From assembly GCA_903869265.1 (NCBI GenBank), contig CAIPYE010000011.1:1-63519 (forward strand): a stretch of DNA of 63,519 nucleotides. Reading direction: 5' to 3'. This document shows positions 1-8,873 of the stretch, piece after piece (position 1 is the stretch's first letter; each line of letters starts with the position of its first letter). The notes under the pieces were generated by a model, which was given only the letters and a program-made list of their open reading frames with translations, made no database searches and was not told the DNA's origin. Both the position numbers and the translations under genes were made by a program. The DNA is from an uncultured delta proteobacterium. Its GTDB lineage: Bacteria > Desulfobacterota > Desulfobulbia > Desulfobulbales > Desulfurivibrionaceae.

Positions 1-88
1 CCGTTCCCATTCCGCACACGGAAGTTAAGCCTCTCAGCGCCGATGGTACTGCCAGGGAAGCTTGGTGGGAGAGTAGGTCGCCGCCGAT
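1..88 (+). rRNA. rrf: 5S ribosomal RNA, 3' part (5' end outside the window)
   Basis: The first ~88 bases match the middle and 3' portion of bacterial 5S rRNA: the segments GGAAGTTAAGC, GCGCCGATGGTACTG and GGGAGAGTAGG occur in the conserved order and spacing. About 30 bases of the 5' end lie before the window. A terminator follows at once, so this is probably the end of an rRNA operon. The exact 3' end (about 85-88) is estimated from the family. Confidence 0.93.
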
Positions 89-102
89 TCATTTTTTGTA
101 GC

Positions 103-138
103 AAAACCCTTCCCCTCAAAAGGAAGGGTTTTTTTTTG
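103..138 (+). terminator. Intrinsic terminator after 5S rRNA
   Basis: AAACCCTTCC (104-113) pairs with GGAAGGGTTT (122-131) around an 8-base loop and is followed by a run of T. It sits 15 bases after the 5S end, as expected for the end of an rrn operon. Confidence 0.9.
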
Positions 139-233
139 CCTTTTTTTTTACCCACCCAATTCTTCCCCCTCTTTCATCTCCTGTACAATTCTCAATTTTT
201 TCAAAAAACTGATACGATATATGTGTCGGGATA

Positions 234-273
234 ATTAGAGAATATTCTTTAGTCTAAGAGGATATTCTCTAAT
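234..273. promoter_or_regulatory. Inverted repeat, candidate enhancer (activator) site for the Cus operon
   Basis: ATTAGAGAATAT (234-245) is exactly repeated in inverted form as ATATTCTCTAAT (262-273) with 16 bases between. It lies about 60-100 bases upstream of a sigma-54 promoter, the usual place for an NtrC-type activator site. No regulator gene for it is obvious nearby, so the function is inferred from position and symmetry. The rest of the 139-454 gap, apart from the promoter at 335, shows no gene. Confidence 0.6.
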
Positions 274-334
274 CTGGCTCCTTTCGTCTCTCTGGGTTGT
301 CAATAACTATTTGAAATTGCTAGGAACATTTTCG

Positions 335-349
335 TGGCATGCTCCTTGC
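335..349 (+). promoter_or_regulatory. Sigma-54 promoter of the Cus operon
   Basis: TGGCATGCTCCTTGC matches the sigma-54 (-24/-12) consensus TGGCACG-N4-TTGC at every position except one (T for C), with correct spacing between GG (336-337) and GC (348-349). It lies about 105 bases before the first gene of the efflux operon. It implies that transcription needs RpoN and an enhancer-binding protein. Confidence 0.8.
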
Positions 350-454
350 GTTCTTTACCTTCAAGCGTTAGGCCGGAACCTTGGAATATCAGGCTTCCCT
401 TGATTTTTAGTAAAACCGTATCTTGCATGAGATACGCAACTTGAGGAGAAACAG

Positions 455-844
455 ATGAAAAAAATAGCGGTGTTTATCCTTATTCTGCTGCTGAGTGCCG
501 GGCTTGTCTGGGCCAAGGATTATGAGATACAGAAAAAGGCCGGAAATCTGAGTGTGGTGGTAAAAATGGACAGAAATCCTGCGGTGATGGGAGAAAACGG
601 GATTATCGTAACCATCAAGGACTCCACAGGCAAGGAAGTAACCGATGCCGGGGTGAAGGCCGAGTATTCCATGCCCGCCATGCCGGGAATGCCGGCCATG
701 AATTACGGCTCCGTTTTTGCCTTGGAGAAAAATACTTACCAGGGGAAATTGAATTTTTCCATGTCCGGCCCCTGGAATGTGGTGCTGAAGATCGTGCGTG
801 GCGGCAAGACCGTGTCGACAAAGTTCAGCGTGGATGTGCAGTAG
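455..844 (+). CDS. YtkA/FixH-like exported protein of the copper-efflux operon
   Basis: This 129-residue protein begins with a clear Sec signal peptide (MKKIAVFILILLLSAGLVWA) and continues as one beta-rich domain of the YtkA/FixH type. A Met-rich patch around residues 68-80 (SMPAMPGMPAMN) resembles periplasmic Cu(I)/Ag(I)-binding segments. GAGGAG lies just before the ATG. It is the first gene behind the sigma-54 promoter and is followed after 28 bases by the TolC gene. An accessory or metallochaperone role in copper/silver export is therefore likely, but this is inferred from context and composition; the exact function of YtkA proteins is not established. Confidence 0.75.
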   Translation: MKKIAVFILILLLSAGLVWAKDYEIQKKAGNLSVVVKMDRNPAVMGENGIIVTIKDSTGKEVTDAGVKAEYSMPAMPGMPAMNYGSVFALEKNTYQGKLNFSMSGPWNVVLKIVRGGKTVSTKFSVDVQ

Positions 845-872
845 GCTTTTGGACCAAGAGAGGGGACAGCTC

Positions 873-2162
873 ATGGGATATGATTCCGGGTGGATGAAGA
901 ATTTTTTTATTCTGCTTGCCGCAGGTCTTTTGCTGTTTGTCCCGCAGGCAGCGGTATGGGGTGGGGAGTTGCAGCTTCAAGGCCTTATTGATGAGGCCTT
1001 GAAGGCCAGCCCCGCGATCCAGACGGCTCGCGCAAAGGCTTTGGCTTCCACCTTTCGGGTGCCCCAGACGATGAGTCTACCGGATCCGATGGTCATGGCT
1101 GGATACCAGAATGTGGGAACAAATCGTCTCACCTTTAACGAAGCGGCGGATTCCCAATTTGTTTTTTCCGCTTCCCAGCAGTTTTTCTTCCCCGGCAAAC
1201 GGGCTTTGAAGGGTGAAGCTGCCACCAGGGAGGCAGAAAGTCTTTCCGCCTCATCAAAAGCGGTGCGGCTCAGGACGATCGCAACGATCAAGGAACTTTA
1301 CTATGATCTGTTCCTTGCCCATCAGAGCATGGATTTGGTCAGGGAGAAGGGGGTTCTCCTCCGCAAGATCGAAGATGCTGCCCTGGCCCGCTATGCCTCT
1401 GGGGGAGGCATGCAGCAGGACGTCCTCATGGCGCAAACCGAAAAGTACATGCTTCTCGAGCGGGAGGAGATGCTCAAGCAGAGAATCAAAACCCTGGAGG
1501 CTGCGCTGAACTCCATTGTCGGGAGGGACCAGGCTGCGCCCTTGGACAGGCCTGTGGCACCAGTGTTCGCGCCGTATTCCAAACCCCTGCCCGATCTGAT
1601 TGCCGCGGCCTACGAGAATTCTCCGGAGGTCAAGTCCAGGGGAAAAATGGTGGCCTCACTTGACGCCAAGGTCCGGGTGGCAGAAAGGGAGTATTATCCC
1701 GACATCACCGTGACCGGCAATTATGGGCTGAAAGGCACGAACTACGAAGACATGTGGAGTCTGAGCACCACCGTCAACATCCCTTTATACTACACCACCA
1801 AGCAGCGACCGGCTGTTCATGAAGCCGAGGCCTCACTGAGCGGGGCAAAAAACGAACTGCAAACAATCCGCCTGCAACTCTCCTCTGCCATCCAAGAGAA
1901 TTATGCCTTGTTGCAGACCACGGAGCGGCTGATGGAGTTGTATCGCCAAGGTCTCAACAAGAAGATCCATCAGGATTTTCAAGCGGCTTTGGTCGCCTAC
2001 GCCACAGGGAAAACCGATGCCTTGACCATGATCTCCCGGATCAAAACCATTACCGAGATAGAGACCTCCTATTGGGGGCAGTTGGTGGAGCGGGAGAAGG
2101 CCCTGGCCCGGCTTGAGGCCTTAACGGGGGGGGACAGATTCCCGCATGGAGGAAGAGCTACA
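873..2162 (+). CDS. cusC: TolC-family outer-membrane efflux protein (CusC-like), fused in frame to CusB in this sequence
   Basis: Outer-membrane channel component of a tripartite efflux pump. The start at 873 (MGYDSGW...) has GAGAGGGG upstream and gives a hydrophobic signal sequence. Two TolC repeats follow, rich in coiled coil (for example ALKASPAIQTARAKA and the second repeat from about residue 210). As given, there is no stop: the frame runs through GGGGGGGG at 2126-2133 into the next gene. With one G fewer, the protein would end in MEEELQ and a TGA overlapping the next ATG (ATGA), the normal operon arrangement. I therefore treat it as a separate gene with a probable one-base insertion. 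Confidence 0.85.
2126..2133 (+). other. G8 homopolymer that joins the cusC and cusB frames
   Basis: Eight consecutive G at the cusC/cusB junction. Loss of one G gives a normal cusC end and an ATGA overlap with cusB. The site could be a sequencing or assembly error, or a slippage-prone (phase-variable) tract. The same kind of one-base excess occurs at 49695 and 50647. Confidence 0.7.
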
Positions 2163-3431
2163 ATGAACAAGATGAACAGCATGATCCTGATAGTTCTTTT
2201 TATCGCAGTCGTAGTCTTTGTCGGGTTTGTCGGCAAAGAGGGCGGGATTTTTCGTAAAAAGAGCCAGCAGGCTGCGATGCAGCCTGCAGCGCAAAGGCAG
2301 GAGCAGGCTGCGCCCTCTGGGTCCCCGGAAACCGGCGGCGAGACAGCCCCTCCGGGAAAGCAGCCTTTTTCAGGCAATGGACAACCCGTTGCCGCTCCGG
2401 AGGAAGAAGCGCCAACCGTTGAGATTCCCGAGGCAGGACAGCGGTTCATCGGGGTAAAAACCACCGCTGTCGTGGAGAAAAAGCTCAACAAAACCATCAG
2501 GACCGTGGGCCGCGTTGAGTATGACGAAAGAAAGATCGCCACGGTCAACACCAAGATCGAGGGCTGGATCGAAAATCTTCGCGTTGATTACACGGGCAAA
2601 TACGTGAAAAAGGGCGAAACGCTCGCCGAAATCTACAGCCCGGAATTGGTTGCCGCCCAGCAGGAATATCTCAATATTCTCAAGTGGTCGCACCAGGGTG
2701 CTACTTCCCCTGGAGTCGAGGATTCCTCTGGCATGAACCGCATGCTGGCGCAGGATGCCGAAGCCATGCGCCAAGCTACCCGGCAACGCCTGAGATTTTT
2801 TGATATCACCGAGGCCCAAATTCGCAAGATTGAGGAGACAGGCTCGCCCCTGCGGACCCTGGCGGTGTTTAGTCCGGTGAGCGGGTATGTGGTGCAGAAA
2901 TCCGCCTTGCAGGGGATGAAGGTGCGGCCAGGCGAGAAGCTTTTTGATCTGGTGGATACCTCCACGGTCTGGGTGGTGTCCGATATCTACGAGTATGAAC
3001 TTGCCTCCGTCAGAACCGGGCAGAAAGCGGAGATCACCGTGGGGTCATTGCCGGGTCGGGTGTTTGTCTCGGCAATCGAGTATGTGGCCCCGATTCTCGC
3101 CGGAGAGACCAGGACGGACAAGGTCCGTTTTACCTTGGAAAATAAGGGCGGACAGCTGAAACCCCAGATGTTTGCCAATGTGGAAATCAAGATTCCCCTG
3201 GGCAGCAGACTTGTCGTGCCGGATGCTGCGCTGATCAACACCGGCGCCAGGCAGCTTGTTTATGTGGACAAGGGCGATGGCTACTTTGAGCCCCGCGAGG
3301 TCACGGTGGGTGCCAAAGCCGAGGGGATGACGGAGATCATCCGTGGCTTGCAATCCGGGGAAAAAGTGGCCTCGGCCGCCACCTTCCTCATTGATTCCGA
3401 AGCCCGTCTCAAGGGAGTGGTGAAGCAATGA
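2163..3431 (+). CDS. cusB: RND efflux membrane-fusion protein, CusB-like
   Basis: Periplasmic adaptor linking the inner-membrane pump to TolC. The natural start is the ATG at 2163, which has GGAGG 9 bases upstream. An N-terminal membrane anchor (SMILIVLFIAVVVFVGFVG) is followed by a long Ala/Pro/Gln-rich linker. The CusB core follows: KTIRTVGRVEYDER, the barrel-sandwich lipoyl-like halves (GKYVKKGETLAEIYSPELV and LAVFSPVSGYVVQK), an alpha-hairpin, a beta-barrel (TVWVVSDIYEYEL) and the membrane-proximal domain. Its stop overlaps cusA (ATGA at 3428). In the sequence as given it is translated as one 850-residue polypeptide with CusC. The CusF-type C-terminal extension is absent. Confidence 0.9.
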   Translation: MNKMNSMILIVLFIAVVVFVGFVGKEGGIFRKKSQQAAMQPAAQRQEQAAPSGSPETGGETAPPGKQPFSGNGQPVAAPEEEAPTVEIPEAGQRFIGVKTTAVVEKKLNKTIRTVGRVEYDERKIATVNTKIEGWIENLRVDYTGKYVKKGETLAEIYSPELVAAQQEYLNILKWSHQGATSPGVEDSSGMNRMLAQDAEAMRQATRQRLRFFDITEAQIRKIEETGSPLRTLAVFSPVSGYVVQKSALQGMKVRPGEKLFDLVDTSTVWVVSDIYEYELASVRTGQKAEITVGSLPGRVFVSAIEYVAPILAGETRTDKVRFTLENKGGQLKPQMFANVEIKIPLGSRLVVPDAALINTGARQLVYVDKGDGYFEPREVTVGAKAEGMTEIIRGLQSGEKVASAATFLIDSEARLKGVVKQ

Positions 3432-6400
3432 TCGCCCGCGTCATTGATTTCAGCGCCCGGAACAGGTTCCTCGTTTTCCTCCTGATGTTTTCTCTCGTGG
3501 GCTGGGGAACCTGGGCCATTCGCAACACGCCTCTCGATGCGATCCCCGATTTGAGCGATACCCAGGTCATCATCTTTACCCAATGGGAAGGACGCAGCCC
3601 TGACCTGATCGAGGACCAGATCACCTACCCGATCACCTCGACCCTTCTTGCCGCACCGCAGGTTCAGGTGGTGCGCGGCTTTTCTTTTTTGGGCTCCTCA
3701 TTTGTCTACGCTATTTTTAAGGAAGGCACCGACATCTATTGGGCCAGGAGTCGGGTGCTGGAATATCTCCAGGCGGTGAAGGACAAACTGCCCGCCGGAG
3801 TGAATCCTGTTCTAGGGCCGGACGCCACCAGCGTTGGCTGGGGATTTTCCTACGCCCTGGTGGACGAGGCCGGGCAGCAGAATCTTGCCGAGCTTCGCTC
3901 CATCCAGGATTGGAACATCAAGCTTGCCCTGGAGAGCGTGCCCGGGGTTTCTCAGGTCGCCAGCATCGGCGGCTTTGTGCGCCAGTATCAGGTGAGCATC
4001 GACCCCAACCGGCTCCAGGCCTACAACCTTCCCATTACTGCGATCATGGAGGCCATTCGCAAGAGCAACAAGGACGTGGAAGGCAGGGTGCTGGAGTTTT
4101 CCGGGTTCGAGTACATGGTGCGTGGCCGGGGATACCTCAAGGGGCTTAAAGATCTGGAGAATATCGTGGTGGGGGGCAACGGCAGAGGAACCCCTGTTTT
4201 TCTCAAGGATGTCGCCAGGATCCAGCTTGGCCCGGAGATCAGACGCGGGCTTGCCGAACTTGATGGAAAGGGAGAGGTTGTCGGCGGGATCGTGGTGGTT
4301 CGGTTCGGGGAGAATGTCCTCAATGTCATCGACCGGGTTAAGGAAAAGATCCGCGAGAGCGTTGAGCCGAGCCTGCCCAAGGGGGTGAAGCTTGTTGTCA
4401 CCTATGACCGCTCCGACCTTATCCACCGCGCCATCGACACCCTGACCGAAGAACTGCTGAAGATTTCCCTGGCGGTGAGCGTGGTTTGCCTGGTGTTTTT
4501 GTTCCATCTGCCCAGCGCTCTGGTGGTTATCTTCACCCTGCCCATTGCGATCATCATCTCATTTATCTGCATGTACTACCTGGGGGTGACGGCGAACATC
4601 ATGAGCCTGAGCGGCATCGCCATTGCCATCGGGGCCATGGTGGACGCCTCGATCATCATGGTGGAGAACGCCCATAAAAAGCTGGAGGAATGGGAAATCG
4701 CAGGCAAACCTGGCAGTCGAAACGAGGTGATCATCGAGGCGGCCAAGGAGGTGGGGCCATCCCTGTTCTTCTCCCTGCTGGTGATCACCGTGGCCTTCCT
4801 GCCGGTCTTTACTCTGCAGGCGCAGGCAGGGAGATTGTTCAAACCCCTGGCGTACACCAAAACCTTTGCCATGCTTTTTTCGGCCTTTCTCGCCATCACC
4901 CTGACCCCGGTTCTGATGACCATTTTCATCCGGGGCAAGATCATGGCCGAGGATAAAAATCCCATCAGCATCTTTCTCCATTGGCTGTATGCGCCCTTTG
5001 TGCGGTTTGTCCTGCATTTCAAGAGGACGGTAATCGTTGCGGCGCTCATCGTCATGGCTGTCAGTGTGTACCCGTTCCTGAAACTCGGCTCCGAATTTAT
5101 GCCGCCGCTGTATGAAGGCGCGCTCTTCTATATGCCGGTAACCTCTCCAGGCGCAGCAATCTCCGAGGTTTCGAGGCTTCTTCAGCTCCAGGACAGGATT
5201 TTGAAGGAGATTCCTGAGGTGGCTCAGGTCTTCGGCAAGGCCGGGAGGGCGGAAACCGCCACCGACCCGGCTCCCATGGAGATGTTTGAAACCGTGATCA
5301 ATCTCAAGCCCGAGTCACAATGGCGACCGGGCATGACGGTGGAACGCCTGAAAAACGAGATGAACGACGCCCTGTCCATCCCGGGGGTGGCCAATTCCTT
5401 TACCATGCCGATCAAGGCCCGGATCGACATGCTCTCCACCGGCATCAGAACCCCGGTGGGAATCAAGGTCATGGGGCCGAATCTTGAAGAGATTGAAAAG
5501 TTGGGAACCGCCATAGAGGCTCGGCTGAACGGCATGTCCGGCCTCAGGAGCGTCTACGCGGAGCGGGTAACCACCGGGTATTTCCTCGATTTTACCATCA
5601 AGCGGGAAGAGGCGGCCCGGTACGGTTTGTCCGTGGATGAGGTGCAGGAGGTTATCCAGTCTGCCATCGGCGGGATGAACCTCACCGTGACCGTCGAGGG
5701 CAGGGAGCGCTATCCGGTGAATGTCCGCTATGCCCGGGAATTGCGGGAAGACGTTGAACAGTTGAAAAGGGTGCTGGTCCCGGTGCCTAGTGTTATGGGG
5801 GCGTCGAGGCCGGGCGACATGTCGCCGACCCAGCCTGCTCCGCCGTCCACCGGCGATCTTCTCCAAATTCCCATGGGGGTTCTCGCCGACATCCGGATCA
5901 TCAAGGGGCCGCCCATGATCAAGAGCGAGGCCGGTCTCCTGGCTTCCTATGTGTACATTGATTTTTCCGGCAGGGATGTGGGCGGATTCGTGGACGAGGC
6001 CAAGCAGCGGGTTGCCTCGCTGAAAATTCCCGAGGGCTACCGGTTGGAGTGGAGCGGGGAATACGAGCATCTGGTGAAGACCCATGAACGGCTGAAGCTC
6101 GTTATCCCGCTTACCCTATTGGTCATCTTTCTGCTCATTTTTTTAAACACCAAGTCGGTGATCAAGACGGCGATTGTCTTGCTTGCCGTGCCCTTCTCGC
6201 TGGTGGGTTCTTTCTGGCTGTTGTACATCCTGGGCTACAACATGAGCATCGCGGTCTGGGTGGGGATCATCGCCCTGGCCGGGATTGATGCGGAGACCGG
6301 GGTGGTCATGCTTCTCTATCTCGATCTTGCCTGCGAGAAATGGAAAAAGGAGGGGAAATTGCACACCCGTGACGATCTGAAGGAGGCGATCATGTTTGGG

Positions 6401-6628
6401 TCGGTGAAAAGGATTCGTCCCAAGCTCATGCTGGTATGCACCATGCTTCTCGGTCTGGTTCCCATCATGTTCAGCGCCGGCACCGGCGCCGATGTGATGA
6501 AAAGGATCGCCGCGCCTATGGTGGGAGGGATCGGCACCTCGGCCATTCTCGAGCTGCTCATCTATCCGGCGATTTATATGCTTTGGAAACAGAGGGATTT
6601 CAGAAAGAGGGCGGATGGCGTTCGGTAG
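3428..6628 (+). CDS. cusA: Cu(I)/Ag(I) efflux RND pump, CusA
   Basis: A 1066-residue heavy-metal RND transporter of full family length with 12 membrane segments and two large periplasmic loops; it uses the proton gradient to export monovalent metal ions. The three methionines that bind Cu(I)/Ag(I) in E. coli CusA (M573, M623, M672) are all matched here, in LFYMPVT, APMEMFET and ARIDMLSTG, at essentially the same spacing. This favours Cu/Ag over Zn/Co/Cd. The charged relay in the membrane (ALAGIDAETGVVMLL) is also present. Last gene of the operon, convergent with the kinase gene that ends 8 bases on. Confidence 0.94.
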   Translation: MIARVIDFSARNRFLVFLLMFSLVGWGTWAIRNTPLDAIPDLSDTQVIIFTQWEGRSPDLIEDQITYPITSTLLAAPQVQVVRGFSFLGSSFVYAIFKEGTDIYWARSRVLEYLQAVKDKLPAGVNPVLGPDATSVGWGFSYALVDEAGQQNLAELRSIQDWNIKLALESVPGVSQVASIGGFVRQYQVSIDPNRLQAYNLPITAIMEAIRKSNKDVEGRVLEFSGFEYMVRGRGYLKGLKDLENIVVGGNGRGTPVFLKDVARIQLGPEIRRGLAELDGKGEVVGGIVVVRFGENVLNVIDRVKEKIRESVEPSLPKGVKLVVTYDRSDLIHRAIDTLTEELLKISLAVSVVCLVFLFHLPSALVVIFTLPIAIIISFICMYYLGVTANIMSLSGIAIAIGAMVDASIIMVENAHKKLEEWEIAGKPGSRNEVIIEAAKEVGPSLFFSLLVITVAFLPVFTLQAQAGRLFKPLAYTKTFAMLFSAFLAITLTPVLMTIFIRGKIMAEDKNPISIFLHWLYAPFVRFVLHFKRTVIVAALIVMAVSVYPFLKLGSEFMPPLYEGALFYMPVTSPGAAISEVSRLLQLQDRILKEIPEVAQVFGKAGRAETATDPAPMEMFETVINLKPESQWRPGMTVERLKNEMNDALSIPGVANSFTMPIKARIDMLSTGIRTPVGIKVMGPNLEEIEKLGTAIEARLNGMSGLRSVYAERVTTGYFLDFTIKREEAARYGLSVDEVQEVIQSAIGGMNLTVTVEGRERYPVNVRYARELREDVEQLKRVLVPVPSVMGASRPGDMSPTQPAPPSTGDLLQIPMGVLADIRIIKGPPMIKSEAGLLASYVYIDFSGRDVGGFVDEAKQRVASLKIPEGYRLEWSGEYEHLVKTHERLKLVIPLTLLVIFLLIFLNTKSVIKTAIVLLAVPFSLVGSFWLLYILGYNMSIAVWVGIIALAGIDAETGVVMLLYLDLACEKWKKEGKLHTRDDLKEAIMFGSVKRIRPKLMLVCTMLLGLVPIMFSAGTGADVMKRIAAPMVGGIGTSAILELLIYPAIYMLWKQRDFRKRADGVR

Positions 6629-6635
6629 GGGCAGG

Positions 6636-8765
6636 TCAAGCTGTCTCAGTGGGGATGCTCAGTCTTTGTGGAAGATGTTCGGCGATTTTGGCGTTGAGGT
6701 CGGCGATCTTCATCGGTTTGGAGAGATAGTCGTCAAGCCCCCGTTCCAGGCATTTTTCCCGGTATCCGTTGATGGCGTGGGCGGTGAGGGCGATGATGGG
6801 CGTGTGCCTGCCCGAGTCTTTTTCCAGGTCGCGGATTGCCTGGGTCGCTTCAAATCCATCCATCACCGGCATTTGGATATCCATCAGCACCAGATCAAAG
6901 GGCTGTAAGCTGAAGGCGGTAACAGCCTCTTGGCCATTGTCGGCAATAATCACCCGATGGCCAGACCGTTCCAGCATCTTTGTCGCAACCTTCTGGTTAA
7001 CCAGATTGTCTTCTGCCAGAAGAATCTGTAGACGCGGGCCGACTTGCCCTTGGGCAGATTCCGTTGGCAGAAGAGACTCCCCCCCTTCGATTTGGCCAAC
7101 ATGTTCATCCGTCGCTTTTTTGAGCAGGGCAGTGAAGTGAAAAGTGGAGTCCTGCCCTTCGGCGCTTTCCAGCCAAATCTGGCCGTGCATCAGAGCAACC
7201 AGTCTTGCGCAGATGGCAAGTCCAAGGCCGGTGCCTTCATAGGGGCGGCTGTGGGACTCATCGGCTTGGGAAAAGGCCTCGAAGATCGAGGCCTGATATT
7301 CAGAGGAAATGCCAATACCGGTATCTTTGACGGAAAAATGTGCGATGATCTCATCGAGCTCGGCGTATTCTTTTGTAACCTGTACCGAGATTCCTCCCGT
7401 CTGGGTGAACTTGATAGCATTGCCAATGAGGTTGATGAGAATCTGGCTTAACCTGTCCGCATCCCCCATGAAGGTGTCCGGAATTTCGTCTGCAACGCTC
7501 CAGTCGAGGGCAAGGCCTTTCTCCTTGGCCTTGAAGGAGAATTCCCGGATTGTTGTGGCAATGGTGTCCCGCAGCGAAAAGCGCTCCTCTACCAGCGTAA
7601 GCTTGTTGGCCTCTATTTTCGAGAAATCCAGGATGTCATTGACCACCTTCAGGAGTCTATCGGAGGACTTTTCAATGAGCTCCAGGTATTCCTGCTGTTC
7701 CGGGGGCGGGGAGGCCAGCAGGGCAAGCTGGGTCATGCCGATCACCCCATTCATCGGGGTGCGGATTTCATGGCTCATGTTGGCGAGAAAATTGGATTTG
7801 GCCCGGTTGGCCGCTTCGGCTTTGTCCTTGGCGAGCATGAGTTCCCTGGTGCGGTCCATCACCCGTTTTTCCAGCAGAGTGTGGGCGTCAAGCAAGGCCT
7901 TGTTCTTTTCGTTGATCTGCAAAGCCATTTCGTTCATGGTTCTTGAGAGCAACCCCAGCTCATCCCGGCGGTTGAGGGAAAAGCGGAAGCCAAAATCGCC
8001 CTGGCCGATCCGTTGGGCGTAATGGGCCAGTTCCAGAACGGGGTTGCTCATGTTTTTTGCAAGAAAATAGGCGAGGATGACCCCGATGGCGATAAAGCCG
8101 GAGGAGAGAATAAAGAGCATGGTCAGGGCTTCATCGCGTTTCTTATGGCCCAGGTCATGAAAGGAAGATAGTCGTTCTTCCATCTCCTTGCTGATGTTTT
8201 TCAGGGAAAATCCGACCCTGACCTCGCCGAGGTAATTTTTCTTGGCAAAAACGGGCATGGACACAGCCATGGTCTCGTTTTCGATCTGTATCAAAGGAGT
8301 TTCCGTTGGCGTTGGCTGTTCCGACGCCGGGCTTGCAAGCCGTCTATCCGGGGCAGGGGGATTTTCCCCGTTAGAGTCAAGAATATCGCCTTGGGGAGAA
8401 ACAACGGAGAAGTACAGGACATCTTTTTGTTCCAGGGTATCGACACCCACATTGTGGATTGTTTCCAGATCGGCATGGGAGAGGGGAATGGCAAGATTGT
8501 CGGCCAGCAGGTGGACCATGACCGCGCCACGATGTTTGAATTGGTCGAGCATGACTTCCCGGAGGGTGTCGATGCTCAGATGAGTGATTGAGCGGGTGGC
8601 GGAGCGCAGAGTCATGAAAAACACCCCGCCCAGGGCGAGGACAGCGCCAAGCACCAGGGCAAGCACTGTGGCGATGTAACGATGTTGCAGGCTGTATTTC
8701 ATGGGGGGTGTACTTTTTTCTCGCATCTCTAATGGATACCAATTCCCGTGGCGGATGTAAATCAT
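6636..8765 (-). CDS. Hybrid sensor histidine kinase/response regulator
   Basis: A 709-residue membrane kinase. First membrane helix at about residues 29-52, a periplasmic sensor region of about 160 residues, a second helix at 215-238, then HAMP (to about 285) and coiled coil. HisKA follows with phospho-acceptor H332 (NMSHEIRTPMNG), then HATPase (NLIGNAIKFTQ, VKDTGIGI, GTGLGLAI) and a C-terminal receiver with its Asp in LVLMDIQMPVMDG. There is no HPt or output domain, so a separate partner is needed. The start is uncertain: M14 (8726) and M22 (8702) would also keep the first helix. It converges on the Cus operon, so metal or envelope sensing is possible but unproven. Confidence 0.9.
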   Translation of the reverse strand: MIYIRHGNWYPLEMREKSTPPMKYSLQHRYIATVLALVLGAVLALGGVFFMTLRSATRSITHLSIDTLREVMLDQFKHRGAVMVHLLADNLAIPLSHADLETIHNVGVDTLEQKDVLYFSVVSPQGDILDSNGENPPAPDRRLASPASEQPTPTETPLIQIENETMAVSMPVFAKKNYLGEVRVGFSLKNISKEMEERLSSFHDLGHKKRDEALTMLFILSSGFIAIGVILAYFLAKNMSNPVLELAHYAQRIGQGDFGFRFSLNRRDELGLLSRTMNEMALQINEKNKALLDAHTLLEKRVMDRTRELMLAKDKAEAANRAKSNFLANMSHEIRTPMNGVIGMTQLALLASPPPEQQEYLELIEKSSDRLLKVVNDILDFSKIEANKLTLVEERFSLRDTIATTIREFSFKAKEKGLALDWSVADEIPDTFMGDADRLSQILINLIGNAIKFTQTGGISVQVTKEYAELDEIIAHFSVKDTGIGISSEYQASIFEAFSQADESHSRPYEGTGLGLAICARLVALMHGQIWLESAEGQDSTFHFTALLKKATDEHVGQIEGGESLLPTESAQGQVGPRLQILLAEDNLVNQKVATKMLERSGHRVIIADNGQEAVTAFSLQPFDLVLMDIQMPVMDGFEATQAIRDLEKDSGRHTPIIALTAHAINGYREKCLERGLDDYLSKPMKIADLNAKIAEHLPQRLSIPTETA

Positions 8766-8873
8766 GGACTGGACCTGCAGCCGGTTCTTTTTGATGGAAA
8801 ACTTGGTGGTTCTGCTTTAGGGTAGCCTGGAGTTGTTTTTCCCCAACCTTCACTTTTTCGGCCCGACACGTTC

